Both the position numbers and the translations under genes were made by a program. The notes beneath the pieces are model-generated. The model was not told the DNA's origin. It saw nothing but the letters and a program-made list of their open reading frames with translations, and searched no databases. Of a DNA stretch of 64,000 bases, positions 8,218-16,958 are shown one piece after another. Origin of the DNA: Nioella nitratireducens (GTDB taxonomy: Bacteria > Pseudomonadota > Alphaproteobacteria > Rhodobacterales > Rhodobacteraceae). The stretch is taken from assembly GCF_001879715.1 (NCBI RefSeq), contig NZ_MNBW01000001.1, forward strand, positions 62,001 to 126,000, read 5' to 3'. Numbering within the stretch: position 1 is the stretch's first letter; every line of letters starts with the position of its first letter.

Positions 8218-8808
8218 ATGGCCAAGCTCTATTTCAATTACTCCACCATGAACGCGGGAAAATCGACCCTGCTCCTGCAAGCGTCCTACAACTACATCGA
8301 ACGCGGTATGCAGACCTACCTGCTGACCGCGAATTTCGATGACCGGGCGGGTATGGGCAAGATCGGAAGCCGCATCGGGATCGAGGCCGAGGCCGACACC
8401 TACACCCAATCCGACGATCTCTTCGCCCGGATCGAGGCGCGGCTGGCGCAAGGCCCCTGCGCCTGCGTGCTGGTGGATGAGGCCCAGTGGATGACCCGAG
8501 AACAGGTCTGGCAACTGGCCCGCGTGGTTGACGATCTGGGCGTGCCGGTCATGTGCTACGGTCTGCGCGTCGATTTCCGAGGAGAGCTCTTCCCCGGCTC
8601 CGCCGCTCTCCTCGCGCTGGCCGACGAGATGCGCGAAGTGCGCACCATCTGCCATTGCGGAAAAAAGGCCACGATGGTGATCCGCGTCGATGAAAACGGC
8701 GAGGCCGTGCGCGAAGGCGCCCAGATCGAGGTGGGCGGCAATGACCGCTACGTCTCGCTCTGCCGCCGCCATTTCCGGCAAGCGGTCGGAGATGGCGCGC
8801 CGGGCTGA
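8218..8808 (+). CDS. tdk: Thymidine kinase, type II
   Basis: 196 residues starting MAKLYFNYSTMNAGKST. The P-loop is MNAGKST (about 11-17), Walker B is CVLVDEAQW, and a lasso/zinc region is seen as ICHCGKKATMVI with CRRHF near the end, giving the structural Cys residues of TK1-like enzymes. It phosphorylates thymidine to dTMP in salvage. The same frame is open far upstream on the shadow strand of the P450, but the family start is clear at the ATG at 8218. Divergent from the P450 gene by 60 bases. Confidence 0.95.
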   Translation: MAKLYFNYSTMNAGKSTLLLQASYNYIERGMQTYLLTANFDDRAGMGKIGSRIGIEAEADTYTQSDDLFARIEARLAQGPCACVLVDEAQWMTREQVWQLARVVDDLGVPVMCYGLRVDFRGELFPGSAALLALADEMREVRTICHCGKKATMVIRVDENGEAVREGAQIEVGGNDRYVSLCRRHFRQAVGDGAPG

Positions 8809-9356
8809 CGCCCGTCAATTCGCCACGCCCTTGCAGCATCCAGCGTCTACGCTGCCTCGTCCGATTCCGTAGAGACCTTTGTTTTCGCACCGTTCTTCGT
8901 GAAAATCCGGTATCCACTCTTTCGCACAGCGCTTTAACCCCGTCTTAACCCGCGCCTGCCATGCTGCCCCGCAGGTATACCGATTCCCACGCGTGGCTCC
9001 GGTCTGCCGTCTGTCCCGAGACCACCCGATGAGGGTGCAGGACAGGGCGGCTCCCGAAGGCTTTCGCAAACGACCACTGCCGCGCGCCCACTCCTGGGCG
9101 GCGCCGCCCTCTCCCCATGCGGGATCGCCACGGCCCACCGGCCCACCGCCCCCGCATTACGCCAAAATCGAGACACGGCATCCCCCGGGCAAACCAATGC
9201 GCGCTCGGGACCAAGTGCCCGTGCGCCCTGCCCTTCTTCCTTGTTCGAATACCCCCCGGGGGGGCGTCCCTTGGGCGCCATTGGGTCTCGCCCAACGGAC
9301 GACGGGGCTGGCCCCGGTGGATCGCCGCCAAAGGTGGCGACACCGCAAAGGGCCCG
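8809..9356. other. Gene-free region of about 550 bases with possible CtrA box
   Basis: It separates tdk from the convergent hydroxyacid dehydrogenase gene. No ORF here shows coding bias; a 148-codon minus frame (8945-9391) has simple, Arg/Gly-rich composition. Seen instead are a TTAA-N7-TTAAC site at 8934-8949, a C6G7 palindrome near 9251-9264, and TTGGGCG/CGCCCAA arms around 9271-9295. GGTCT/AGACC arms near 9000-9023 may form part of a structured RNA. Nothing matched RNase P, tmRNA, SRP RNA or a riboswitch I could recognise. Confidence 0.5.
8934..8949. promoter_or_regulatory. Candidate CtrA-binding site
   Basis: TTAA at 8934-8937 and TTAAC at 8945-8949 are spaced by exactly seven bases, matching the TTAA-N7-TTAAC full box known for the alphaproteobacterial regulator CtrA. 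About 25 bases downstream is TATACC, a possible -10. No gene follows on the plus strand for 400 bases, so a target would have to be a small RNA or an unrecognised ORF. A chance match is possible. Confidence 0.4.
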
Positions 9357-10304
9357 TCAGACCGGGTTCGGCACCGGGCGCCCCTCGGCAAAGGCGATGA
9401 CGTTGTCCAACGCCATCCGCCCCATATCCTCCCGCACCTCCAGCGCGGCAGTGCCCAGATGCGGCAGCAGGGTCACGTTTTCCAAGGCCCGCAGCGCTTG
9501 CGGCACCTCCGGCTCGAACTCGTAGACATCCAAGCCCGCCCCGGCGATCTGCCCGGCCTCCAGCGCCGCGATCAACGCCGCTTCATCCACCACGTCCCCG
9601 CGTGCGATATTGATCAGGATCGCGTGCGGCTGCATCGCCGCAAGCTCTGCCGCGCCGACCAGATGGTGGGTCTCGGGGCTGGCGGGGACCGCCAGCACCA
9701 CCACGTCGCAGGCCCCCATCAGCGCGGGCAATTCCATGCGCTCGGCGGGAAACTCCATGTCCTTGTCGCTGCGCGCCGCGTAGGCCACGGACATGCCAAA
9801 GCCGAAATGACAGCGCCGGGCAATCGCCTGCCCGATCCGGCCCATGCCGATCACGCCAAGCCGTTTGCCGGTCACGTGCATCCCCAGCATCTGCACCGGG
9901 TGCCAGCCTTTCCAGCCGGACTCGCGCACCAATCGCTCGCCCTCGCCCGCGCGACGCGCGGTCATCAGCATCAGCGTCATGGCGATATCCGCCGTGGCGT
10001 CGGTCACCGCGCCGGGCGTGTTGGTGACCCGGACGCCACATGCCTTGGCCGCGTCCACGTCGATATGGTTGTAGCCCACACCGAAATTCGCCAGCAGCCG
10101 GACGCGCGGCTGTCCCGCGGCGGCAAAGGCTGCCTCGCGGAAGGCATCGCCAAGCGTCGGCAGGACCACGTCATACTCTGCCAGTGCCGCAACGCATTCG
10201 TCATGATCCATCGGCTGGGTCGTCGCCCGGCAGGTCACCTCGAACCGGGCCTCGGCTGCGGCCATCACGCTGTCCGGCAGCCGACGCGAAATCAGCAGTT
10301 TCAA
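9357..10304 (-). CDS. D-2-hydroxyacid dehydrogenase (glyoxylate/hydroxypyruvate reductase type)
   Basis: 315 residues, usual for the family. The NAD(P)-binding motif is GVIGMGRIGQAIARR (about 150-164); the substrate/catalytic segments are NFGVGYNHID, NIARGDVVDEAAL (Arg), AGLDVYEFEP (Glu region) and LLPHLGTAALEVR (catalytic His). The start is TTG at 10304, overlapping the stop of the csaA-like gene as TTGA, with GGGAGG upstream. It likely reduces glyoxylate, hydroxypyruvate or a related 2-oxoacid. Exact substrate is open. It is the last gene of the ybjN-proC-csaA run. Confidence 0.9.
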   Translation of the reverse strand: MKLLISRRLPDSVMAAAEARFEVTCRATTQPMDHDECVAALAEYDVVLPTLGDAFREAAFAAAGQPRVRLLANFGVGYNHIDVDAAKACGVRVTNTPGAVTDATADIAMTLMLMTARRAGEGERLVRESGWKGWHPVQMLGMHVTGKRLGVIGMGRIGQAIARRCHFGFGMSVAYAARSDKDMEFPAERMELPALMGACDVVVLAVPASPETHHLVGAAELAAMQPHAILINIARGDVVDEAALIAALEAGQIAGAGLDVYEFEPEVPQALRALENVTLLPHLGTAALEVREDMGRMALDNVIAFAEGRPVPNPV

Positions 10305-10642
10305 TGCATCCTCCCGCCAACGGGCACCTGTTGATCGGGGCCGATCAACACGATCTCTCCGCTGTCATCCGGCAGGCCCAGCACAAGAATTTCGGACCGC
10401 ATCGGCCCGATCTGGCGGGCGGGAAAATTCACCACCGCCATCACCTGTTTTCCGATCAGGGTCTCGGGATCGTAATGCGCGGTGATCTGGGCCGAGCTTT
10501 TCTTGACACCCAGATCGCCTCCGAAATCCACCCACAGCTTGATAGCGGGCTTGCGCGCCTCGGGGAAGGGTTCGGCGCGCACGACCTCGCCGACCCGGAT
10601 ATCGACCTTCAGGAAATCGTCGAAGCTGATCTCGTCGCTCAT
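10301..10642 (-). CDS. tRNA-binding protein, CsaA-like
   Basis: 113 residues forming a single EMAP/OB-type tRNA-binding domain. FLKVDIRVGEVVRAEPFPEA near the start, then KLWVDFGGDLGVKKSSAQIT, LIGKQVMAVVNFPARQIGPM and SEILVLGL are typical of CsaA and the C-terminal domain of MetG. The family binds tRNA as a dimer and has been described as a chaperone-like export factor. ATGA overlap with the stop of proC implies coupled translation. Confidence 0.9.
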   Translation of the reverse strand: MSDEISFDDFLKVDIRVGEVVRAEPFPEARKPAIKLWVDFGGDLGVKKSSAQITAHYDPETLIGKQVMAVVNFPARQIGPMRSEILVLGLPDDSGEIVLIGPDQQVPVGGRMH

Positions 10643-11451
10643 CCCTTCAACTCCCGCGCCCGGCCCGCCGCCGCGCCCACGGTGGCGCGGATCAGCGGCG
10701 CAAGGCCGTCGGTCTCGTCCATCAGCACGCCCAGTCCGGCCTGCGTGGTGCCATTCGGCGAGGTCACGTTGATCCGCAATTGTTCCGGCGTCTCGCTGGC
10801 CGTTTCCGCCAGCGCGCCTGCCCCTGCCACGGTGGCCTTGGCCAGCTGCATCGCCATCTCGTCGGGCAATCCCTCGGCCCGCGCAGCCGCCGCCATCGCG
10901 TCGATCATGTAAAAGACATAGGCCGGGCCAGAGCCGGAAACGCCCGTCACTGCGTCGATCTGGTCTTCATCCGACAGGCGCACCACCTGCCCCACGGCTG
11001 ACAAGAGCGCTTCGGCCAGATCGGCGTCGGCCTCGGTCGCGGCGCTGTTGCCGATGATCGCGGTGATGCCCTTGCCGATGGCGGCGGGCGTGTTGGGCAT
11101 CGCCCGCACGACGCGGGTGCCCGTGCCCAGAACCGACTCGTAATAAGCAATCGAGGTGCCCGCCGCGACCGATACGAACAGCGTGCCACCGCCGCCAAGG
11201 GGCAGCAATTGCGGCAACGCCGCCTCCATATATTGCGGTTTGACGGCGATAAGGGCCACGGCAGGCTCTGCGGGCAGGTCTGCGTTCAGATGCAGCCCCT
11301 GCGCCTTGACCCAATCCGAGGGATGCGGGTCGATCACCCAGACCGAGCTTGGCGGCAGCCCCCCGGCCAGCCAGCCCTCCAGCATCGCCTGTCCCATCTT
11401 GCCACAGCCCAGCAACACCAGCCCACGGCGCGAGATATCGTCAAAAGTCAT
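10639..11451 (-). CDS. proC: Pyrroline-5-carboxylate reductase
   Basis: 270 residues; last step of proline synthesis, reducing 1-pyrroline-5-carboxylate with NAD(P)H. The Rossmann motif is LLGCGKMGQAMLEGWL, followed by AVKPQYME, VVRAMPNTPAAIGKGIT and the family signature DAVTGVSGSGPAYVF through the C-terminal LRINVTSPNGTTQAGL. The frame is open further upstream, but the ATG at 11451 is preceded by GGGAGAGA and matches the family start. It overlaps the csaA-like gene by four bases. Confidence 0.95.
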   Translation of the reverse strand: MTFDDISRRGLVLLGCGKMGQAMLEGWLAGGLPPSSVWVIDPHPSDWVKAQGLHLNADLPAEPAVALIAVKPQYMEAALPQLLPLGGGGTLFVSVAAGTSIAYYESVLGTGTRVVRAMPNTPAAIGKGITAIIGNSAATEADADLAEALLSAVGQVVRLSDEDQIDAVTGVSGSGPAYVFYMIDAMAAAARAEGLPDEMAMQLAKATVAGAGALAETASETPEQLRINVTSPNGTTQAGLGVLMDETDGLAPLIRATVGAAAGRARELKG

Positions 11452-11513
11452 CGTCTCTCCCGGCGTTGGAACGCGGGGACGCCCCCCCGCATTCGCGTCA
11501 TTCGCCGGAAAGG

Positions 11514-12017
11514 TTAGGCGCGCCCGTAGCTCTCTGCAATGGCGACCTGCATCGCCTGCACCGGCGTCTTGTCCGACCAGCAGGCCAGTTGGAACGCCGG
11601 ATAGTAGCGCTCGGCGGCCAACACGGCGGTTTCGACCATGCAGACGATCTGTTCCGGCGTGGCCATCTGTTCCCCCGCCAGAACCAGCCCGTAGCGGTAA
11701 ACCATCAGCCGCTGTGCATGCCAATAGCTGAACGCCCCCGCCCAACACTTGTCATTGGCAAGGTTCAGCGTCTCGTAGAGGGCTGGCATCGCCTCTTCGG
11801 GCGGCTCCATGTCGAAAGTGCAGATCATGCGCAGGGTCTCGTCGTGGGACGACCACGCAAGGGTGATGGAATAGGTCCGCCACTGGCCTTCGATCGCCAT
11901 GGCGATCTGGTCATCGGCGACGCGGTCGAAATCCCATTCATGATGCGTCGCCAGCGTTTCCACGATGTCGATGGGATGGAGGTCGTCGACCTCAAAGTAT
12001 TGCTCGGATAGCGACAT
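11514..12017 (-). CDS. YbjN domain-containing protein
   Basis: 167 residues, no signal peptide or membrane segment. The YbjN/type III secretion chaperone-like fold is suggested by ITLAWSSHDETLRMICTFDM, LYETLNLANDKCWAGAFSYW and MVYRYGLVLAG. The family has been linked to stress and motility regulation in enterobacteria, but the role here is unknown. In this region it precedes proC by 62 bases on the same strand, an arrangement I associate with Rhodobacteraceae. Divergent from the globin gene. Confidence 0.82.
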   Translation of the reverse strand: MSLSEQYFEVDDLHPIDIVETLATHHEWDFDRVADDQIAMAIEGQWRTYSITLAWSSHDETLRMICTFDMEPPEEAMPALYETLNLANDKCWAGAFSYWHAQRLMVYRYGLVLAGEQMATPEQIVCMVETAVLAAERYYPAFQLACWSDKTPVQAMQVAIAESYGRA

Positions 12018-12364
12018 TGCCCAGGCCTCTTATGGTTATGGCAGCTTCGGAATCGCTTGGTTCAAGGAACCCAATCGACCCACTAGAAGCTGGGTGTCTG
12101 ACTATGGGTCGCCGGGGCAGGCCCGACCCCATACCAGATATGGTGGAGCCAATACCGGAGTCTGTAAAGGATAAACTTGGGGAGTCGAGACGGGATTCCG
12201 TGGCGCGGCAGCACTATCCACAAGTTTTTGCGTCCACGCGGAAGTTATTCACAATTCGGTAAGATTTCTATGGTTTAGGCGCGCGGGCTGTGGCGGTCGC
12301 AAACGCAGCCCGCGCGACCAGATGGCCTCTGGACCTGTGGTCGGCCTGTCCCCATATCCCGTGC
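12018..12364. other. Divergent intergenic region with DnaA-box-like sites and hairpin
   Basis: No gene seen. It separates the divergent ybjN-like and globin genes and so should hold promoters for both. It contains CTATCCACA (12214-12222) and TTATTCACA (12245-12253), an AT-rich stretch to 12275, and a strong hairpin with 11-bp perfect arms CGCGCGGGCTG (12280-12290) and CAGCCCGCGCG (12306-12316). Confidence 0.5.
12214..12253 (+). promoter_or_regulatory. Pair of DnaA-box-like sequences
   Basis: TTATTCACA at 12245-12253 fits the TTATNCACA DnaA consensus exactly, and CTATCCACA at 12214-12222 differs by one base. They are in the same orientation, 31 bases apart, next to a short AT-rich stretch. 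A chromosomal origin usually has more boxes and other neighbours, so this may instead be a DnaA-regulated promoter or a DnaA-titrating site. Confidence 0.35.
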
Positions 12365-12775
12365 ATGAGCATCCCGTCCCTCGCCAGATTTGACATCACC
12401 CGCCCGGAAATCGAGCGCGTCGTGGCCCGGTTTTACGCCGGGGTCCGGGCGCATCCGACCTTGGGGCCGGTCTTTGCCGCCCATGTCACGGACTGGCCCG
12501 CGCACGAGGAAAAGATCGCCCGGTTCTGGGCCAATGCGATCTTGCTGGAACGTGGCTATGATGGCAGCCCGATGGCGGCCCATATGCGCGCGGGCAATGT
12601 GCGGCCGGGCATGTTCGACCCGTGGCTGCGGCTCTTCGATGCGACGCTGGCGGACGCGTTGCGGCCCGAGCAGGCCGCTGCGTGGTCGGCGCTGGCGCAT
12701 CGCATCGGGCGCAGCCTGCGCGCGGGCGTGGTGGACAAGGACAGGCTGCCGGGCGGCATTCCGAACCTGCGCTGA
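12365..12775 (+). CDS. Group III truncated haemoglobin
   Basis: 136 residues. The proximal (F8) His is His73 in MAAHMRAG, by comparison with the KKHL segment of Campylobacter Ctb; the B10 Tyr is Tyr24 in ARFYAGV and the G8 Trp is Trp87 in FDPWLRLF. The FWANAILLERGYDGSP segment is typical of group III globins. These bind oxygen or nitric oxide in the cytoplasm. Start chosen at the ATG at 12365 (MSIPSLARFD); the frame continues upstream without family similarity. Confidence 0.92.
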   Translation: MSIPSLARFDITRPEIERVVARFYAGVRAHPTLGPVFAAHVTDWPAHEEKIARFWANAILLERGYDGSPMAAHMRAGNVRPGMFDPWLRLFDATLADALRPEQAAAWSALAHRIGRSLRAGVVDKDRLPGGIPNLR

Positions 12776-12859
12776 CCGCCTGCCGCAATCGGCCCCTTGG
12801 CGCGGTCGCGTGCGGCGGCTATCACCGGGTGCCGCCCAGTTACCAAAAGGACCGTGCCC

Positions 12860-15169
12860 TTGACCCAGACCGCCCCCCGCATAGCCCGTACCATCGCCAC
12901 CGAGATCGCCGCCACGCCTGCACAGGTGAGTGCCGCCGTGGACCTGCTGGATGGCGGCGCGACGGTGCCTTTCGTGGCGCGCTACCGCAAGGAGGCGACG
13001 GGTGGTCTGGACGACACGCAGTTGCGGACGCTGGCCGACCGGCTGTCTTACCTGCGCGAGCTGGAGGCGCGGCGCGCGACGATCCTGCAATCCATCACCG
13101 ATCAGGGCAAACTGACCGACGATCTGGCCCGCGCAATTGCCGGGGCCGACACCAAGGCGACGCTGGAAGACATCTACCTGCCCTACAAGCCCAAACGCCG
13201 CACCAAGGCGATGATCGCACGGGAAAACGGGCTGGAACCGTTGTTGCGCGCCATCGAGGCGGATCGCGGCGCGGTGCCGGAACAACTGGCCGAGGGCTAT
13301 GTAACCGAGGCCGTGCCCGGCGTGAAAGAGGCGCTGACAGGCGCGCGCGACATTCTGGCCGAAGAGCTGAGCGAGAACGCCGTCCTTCTGGGGCGCCTGC
13401 GAGAGTTCATGCGCACGGAGGCGTTCATTGCCGCCAAGGTGATGGACGGCAAGGAGCAAGAGGGCGCCAAGTTCTCGGATTATTTCGACCACCGCGAGAA
13501 ATGGGCGACGATCCCGTCGCACCGGGCGCTGGCAATTCTACGGGCCTCGAAAGAAGAGATCGTGACCATCGAGATCGCGCCCGACCCCGAAACCGGCCCG
13601 GCGCGGGCCACGGGCATCGTCGCTTCGGCCATCGGCATTCGGGGCGACGGGCCGGGGGACGCGTGGCTGCGCGGCGTGGCGGGCTGGACATGGCGGATCA
13701 AGCTGAGCCTTTCGATGTATGTCGACCTGTTGGGCGAGTTGCGCAAACGCGCGCATGAAGAGGCGATTGCGGTATTCGCACGGAACCTGAAGGATCTGCT
13801 GCTGGCCGCGCCTGCGGGCGCGCGGCCGACGATGGGAATCGACCCTGGCCTTCGTACCGGGTGCAAGGTCGCTGTCGTTGATGCGACGGGAAAGCTTGTA
13901 GCGACCGACACGGTTTATCCTCTCAGGGATGGCGGGCGGGTGGTTCGCGCGACTCTCGGTGCGCTTTGCAAGCGCCATGATGTCGAGTTGATTGCCATCG
14001 GGAACGGTACAGCGAGCCGCGAGACTGAAAAGCTGGTCCACGAGATGCTCTCCCATTATTCAGCAGAACCCAAACCCACCAAGGTGGTGGTCAGCGAAGC
14101 CGGGGCCTCGGTCTATTCGGCGTCGGAACTGGCGGCGCGGGAATTTCCCGGTCTCGACGTCAGCTTGCGCGGCGCGGTGTCCATCGCGCGGCGCTTGCAG
14201 GACCCGCTGGCCGAGCTGGTCAAGATCGAGCCGCAATCCATCGGGGTCGGGCAATACCAGCATGACGTGGATCAGCGACGCTTGGCGCAGACGCTGGCGG
14301 CGGTGGTGGAAGACGCGGTGAACGCCGTGGGCGTCGATCTGAACATGGCGTCGGCACCGCTGTTGGCGCATGTGGCAGGCTTGGGCAAATCGCTGGCCGA
14401 GGCGGTGGTGGCGCACCGCGACGCACATGGGGCGTTTCCCTCGCGCAAGGCGCTGCTGAAAGTGACCGGGCTGGGACCGAAAGCCTTTGAACAATGCGCG
14501 GGGTTTCTGCGCATCCGCGAGGGTGCGGAACCGCTCGATGCCTCGTCCGTTCACCCCGAGGCGTATGGCGTGGCGCGGCGGATCGTATCGGCCTGCGGGC
14601 GCGATATTCGTGACATCATGGGCAAGCCCGAGGCGCTGAAAGGGCTGCGGGCGGAACAGTTCGTCGATGACAGTTTCGGCTTGCCCACGGTGCGCGACAT
14701 CCTGAGCGAGTTGGAAAAGCCGGGCCGCGATCCGCGCCCGGGCTTCGTCACGGCGAGCTTCGCTGACGGGGTGGAAGGAATCACCGACCTGCGCCCCGGT
14801 ATGAAACTGGAAGGCACGGTAACGAACGTGGCGGCCTTCGGGGCCTTCGTCGATATCGGCGTGCATCAGGACGGGCTGGTTCATATCAGCCAGTTGGCCG
14901 ACCGCTTCGTCAAGGATCCGCATGAGGTGGTCAAGGCGGGCGACGTGGTGAGCGTGCGCGTGGTCGAGGTGGATGTGCCGCGCAAGCGGATCGGTCTGAC
15001 CATGCGCAAGGATGGCGGCACGGCACAGGGGGCCAAGCCCGAGAGGCAGGAAAAGCGCGGCGGCGGGCAGCCAAAGCGGGGCAAACCGGGGCCGAAAGCC
15101 GCCCCCGCGACACAGGACCAGACCGGCGCGCTTGGCGCGGCGCTGAAGGATGCGATGAAGCGGAAATAG
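12860..15169 (+). CDS. tex: Tex family RNA-binding transcription accessory protein
   Basis: About 769 residues, the usual Tex length. Domains in order: N-terminal helical Tex domain ([37 protein letters not shown]), YqgF/RNase H-like domain ([17 protein letters not shown]), helix-hairpin-helix ([18 protein letters not shown]), and S1 domain ([20 protein letters not shown]), then a basic Lys/Gly/Pro-rich tail. It binds RNA polymerase and nucleic acids. No ATG fits: AAAAGGA at 12845-12851 is followed at good spacing by TTG at 12860, while GTG at 12854 is only two bases away. The precise start is therefore uncertain by a few codons. Confidence 0.94.
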   Translation: MTQTAPRIARTIATEIAATPAQVSAAVDLLDGGATVPFVARYRKEATGGLDDTQLRTLADRLSYLRELEARRATILQSITDQGKLTDDLARAIAGADTKATLEDIYLPYKPKRRTKAMIARENGLEPLLRAIEADRGAVPEQLAEGYVTEAVPGVKEALTGARDILAEELSENAVLLGRLREFMRTEAFIAAKVMDGKEQEGAKFSDYFDHREKWATIPSHRALAILRASKEEIVTIEIAPDPETGPARATGIVASAIGIRGDGPGDAWLRGVAGWTWRIKLSLSMYVDLLGELRKRAHEEAIAVFARNLKDLLLAAPAGARPTMGIDPGLRTGCKVAVVDATGKLVATDTVYPLRDGGRVVRATLGALCKRHDVELIAIGNGTASRETEKLVHEMLSHYSAEPKPTKVVVSEAGASVYSASELAAREFPGLDVSLRGAVSIARRLQDPLAELVKIEPQSIGVGQYQHDVDQRRLAQTLAAVVEDAVNAVGVDLNMASAPLLAHVAGLGKSLAEAVVAHRDAHGAFPSRKALLKVTGLGPKAFEQCAGFLRIREGAEPLDASSVHPEAYGVARRIVSACGRDIRDIMGKPEALKGLRAEQFVDDSFGLPTVRDILSELEKPGRDPRPGFVTASFADGVEGITDLRPGMKLEGTVTNVAAFGAFVDIGVHQDGLVHISQLADRFVKDPHEVVKAGDVVSVRVVEVDVPRKRIGLTMRKDGGTAQGAKPERQEKRGGGQPKRGKPGPKAAPATQDQTGALGAALKDAMKRK

Positions 15170-15178
15170 AGGGGGCAG

Positions 15179-15751
15179 TCAGGCCCCCAGATCCGCCTCG
15201 ATCAGTGACAGGATACGGGGGTCGTTCGGCTCGACCCGCGACCCCCAAGTGCCCAGAACGGACCCGTCCGCGCCGATCAAGACCTTGTTGAAGTTCCAGC
15301 GCGGGGCCCAGTTCTGGCTGGCCTGCATCCATTGATAGAACGGATGCGCCTCGGGGCCGCGCACATGGGTGATGTCGGTCATGGGCAGGGTCAGGCCAAA
15401 GGTGATCTCGCAGAAATTGCGCACCTCCTCGGCGTTGTCATATTCCTGCCGGAAGTCATCGGACGGCACGGCCAGAACGATCAGCCCGCGATCGCCATAG
15501 GCTTCGTGCAGATCCTGCATCGCCTCGTATTGCGGGGTGTAGCCGCACATCGAGGCGGAATTGATCACCAGAACCGGATGCCCCGCCCAATCGGCGCTGT
15601 CATGGGTGCCGCCGTCGATATTGGAAAACACCACATGCGGCAGCGTTTCCGCCATCGTTGCCTCGGTCGCGGCGGGGGCGGTGTGCGGCAGGGCCACGAC
15701 GGCAAGACCGGCCAGACCGGCGGCAAACAGGGCAGCTGAGATATGGCGCAT
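15179..15751 (-). CDS. Exported glutathione peroxidase family protein
   Basis: 190 residues with an N-terminal signal peptide (MRHISAALFAAGLAGLAVVA, cleavage near APA-AT). The catalytic residues of Cys-type glutathione/thioredoxin peroxidases are present: Cys69 in NSASMCGYTPQYEAM, Gln102 in FRQEYDNA and Trp152 in RWNFNK. It would reduce peroxides in the periplasm, probably using a thiol partner there. The selenocysteine position is Cys. Convergent with tex by nine bases and divergent from the lpxR-like gene. Confidence 0.9.
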   Translation of the reverse strand: MRHISAALFAAGLAGLAVVALPHTAPAATEATMAETLPHVVFSNIDGGTHDSADWAGHPVLVINSASMCGYTPQYEAMQDLHEAYGDRGLIVLAVPSDDFRQEYDNAEEVRNFCEITFGLTLPMTDITHVRGPEAHPFYQWMQASQNWAPRWNFNKVLIGADGSVLGTWGSRVEPNDPRILSLIEADLGA

Positions 15752-15922
15752 GGGTCCGACCTTTCACATTCCTTGCTTGCTGGTCAGCTAGACCGCGACC
15801 TTTCCGCGACAAGGGGAATTCTTTTGAGCAAAGTTTTGCCTATTCCACACCCGCGTGATAATTTGACCTTAATTCAATAACAGGCTGCGAAAAAAGCAGA
15901 CCGTATGAACGAGGCATAGCAG

Positions 15923-16843
15923 ATGAAGCAGGCGCTTGGCCCGATCGGGCTTTTCCTGTGCGTATTGGCATTTGGGGCACCCGGTGCGGCGGCACAAGGT
16001 GTGCGTCCCGAACTGGGGCAGGCACGGCTTTTCACCAACGACCTGATCGGCGACGGGCATGACCGTTGGCGCACCGGCGCCTACTGGGTCAGCAGCGTGC
16101 GTGGGGCGGGCTGGGACGGCGTCTTGCCGACCCGGATGGGCGACGTGATGGAATACCGCTTTCGCGGGGAGGTGCTGTCCCCGGCCAACCTGAACCGCCC
16201 CGCCGCCGGCGACCGGCTGTATGCCGGGGTGCTGTCGGTCGGCGCGCATAGCCATTTCCAATGGTCGGGGTTCGAGATGGCGGTCGGCGCCGATATCGTC
16301 GCCATGGGCGAACAGACCGGCGTGCGGCGGCTGCAAGCGGGCGTGCACGACCTGCTCAGCCTGCAATCCAGCAATGTCAGTAATTTCCAGGTCGACAACG
16401 GCATCTTCCTGCATGGCACGGTCGAGATCGGTCGCGAGATGAATGTCGGCCCCGCCCGCGTGCGCCCGTTTGTCGAGCTTCAGGCCGGGGTGGAAACCAT
16501 GGCCCGCGTCGGGATGGATGTGACCTTTGGCAACTACGGCGAAGGCGGATTGCGGCTGCGCGACGTGACCACTGGCCAGCGCATCAGTGCCATCGACAGC
16601 GAATCCGATTTCGGCCTGTCATGGGTGTTGGGGGGCGATGTGGCCTATGTCGACAGCTCGCATTACCTGCCCTCTGATCGCGGCTACGTCCTGGAAGATA
16701 CGCGATACCGTCTGCGGGCCGGAATGAACTACGCATTCGGCTATTCCAACGTCTTCTACGGGCTGACCTACCTGTCCGAGGAATTTGTCGGGCAAAGCAG
16801 CGGCCAGACGGTCGGGTCGCTGACGGTCGCGCTGGAATTCTGA
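15923..16843 (+). CDS. LpxR-like outer membrane lipid A deacylase (DUF2219)
   Basis: 306 residues with a signal peptide (about 1-24, GAAA-QG) and a C-terminal Phe, as in outer membrane beta-barrels. The LpxR family pattern is seen: FTNDLIGDGHDRW (Asn39, Asp40), RTGAY.VS, PAAGDRLYAGVLSVGAHS, and GVHDLL (His142), matching the Asn/Asp/Ser/His set used by LpxR to remove the 3'-acyloxyacyl group of lipid A. The C-terminal strands include GMNYAFGYSNVFYGLTYLS. Whether it acts on lipid A in this organism is inference. SD is weak; promoter lies in the 170-base divergent gap with the peroxidase gene. Confidence 0.82.
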   Translation: MKQALGPIGLFLCVLAFGAPGAAAQGVRPELGQARLFTNDLIGDGHDRWRTGAYWVSSVRGAGWDGVLPTRMGDVMEYRFRGEVLSPANLNRPAAGDRLYAGVLSVGAHSHFQWSGFEMAVGADIVAMGEQTGVRRLQAGVHDLLSLQSSNVSNFQVDNGIFLHGTVEIGREMNVGPARVRPFVELQAGVETMARVGMDVTFGNYGEGGLRLRDVTTGQRISAIDSESDFGLSWVLGGDVAYVDSSHYLPSDRGYVLEDTRYRLRAGMNYAFGYSNVFYGLTYLSEEFVGQSSGQTVGSLTVALEF

Positions 16844-16871
16844 TCCTCCCACGACTTTTTTCGAATCGGAA

Positions 16872-16901
16872 GCGAATCACCCCCTTCTCAAGGTGATTCG
16901 C
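16872..16901. promoter_or_regulatory. Perfect 10-bp inverted repeat
   Basis: GCGAATCACC (16872-16881) and GGTGATTCGC (16892-16901) flank a ten-base spacer. It lies 29 bases after the lpxR-like stop and 57 bases before the Hint-protein start. There is no T-run, so an operator upstream of the Hint gene or a simple stabilising 3' hairpin are both possible. Confidence 0.55.
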
Positions 16902-16958
16902 GTCTGTTAGGCTTTCCTTACTGGGCAAGAAAACAATTAAAAAACGGGCGGTAACACC

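Noticed and set aside
8945-9391. 148-codon minus-strand frame after tdk
   Set aside because: Arg/Gly/Pro-rich composition of random GC DNA, no ribosome binding site, overlaps the start of palindromes and the 3' end of the hydroxyacid dehydrogenase gene.
12018-12364. Chromosomal replication origin
   Set aside because: Only two DnaA-box-like sites, no dnaA, parAB, hemE or gidA nearby; kept only as a low-interest regulatory observation.
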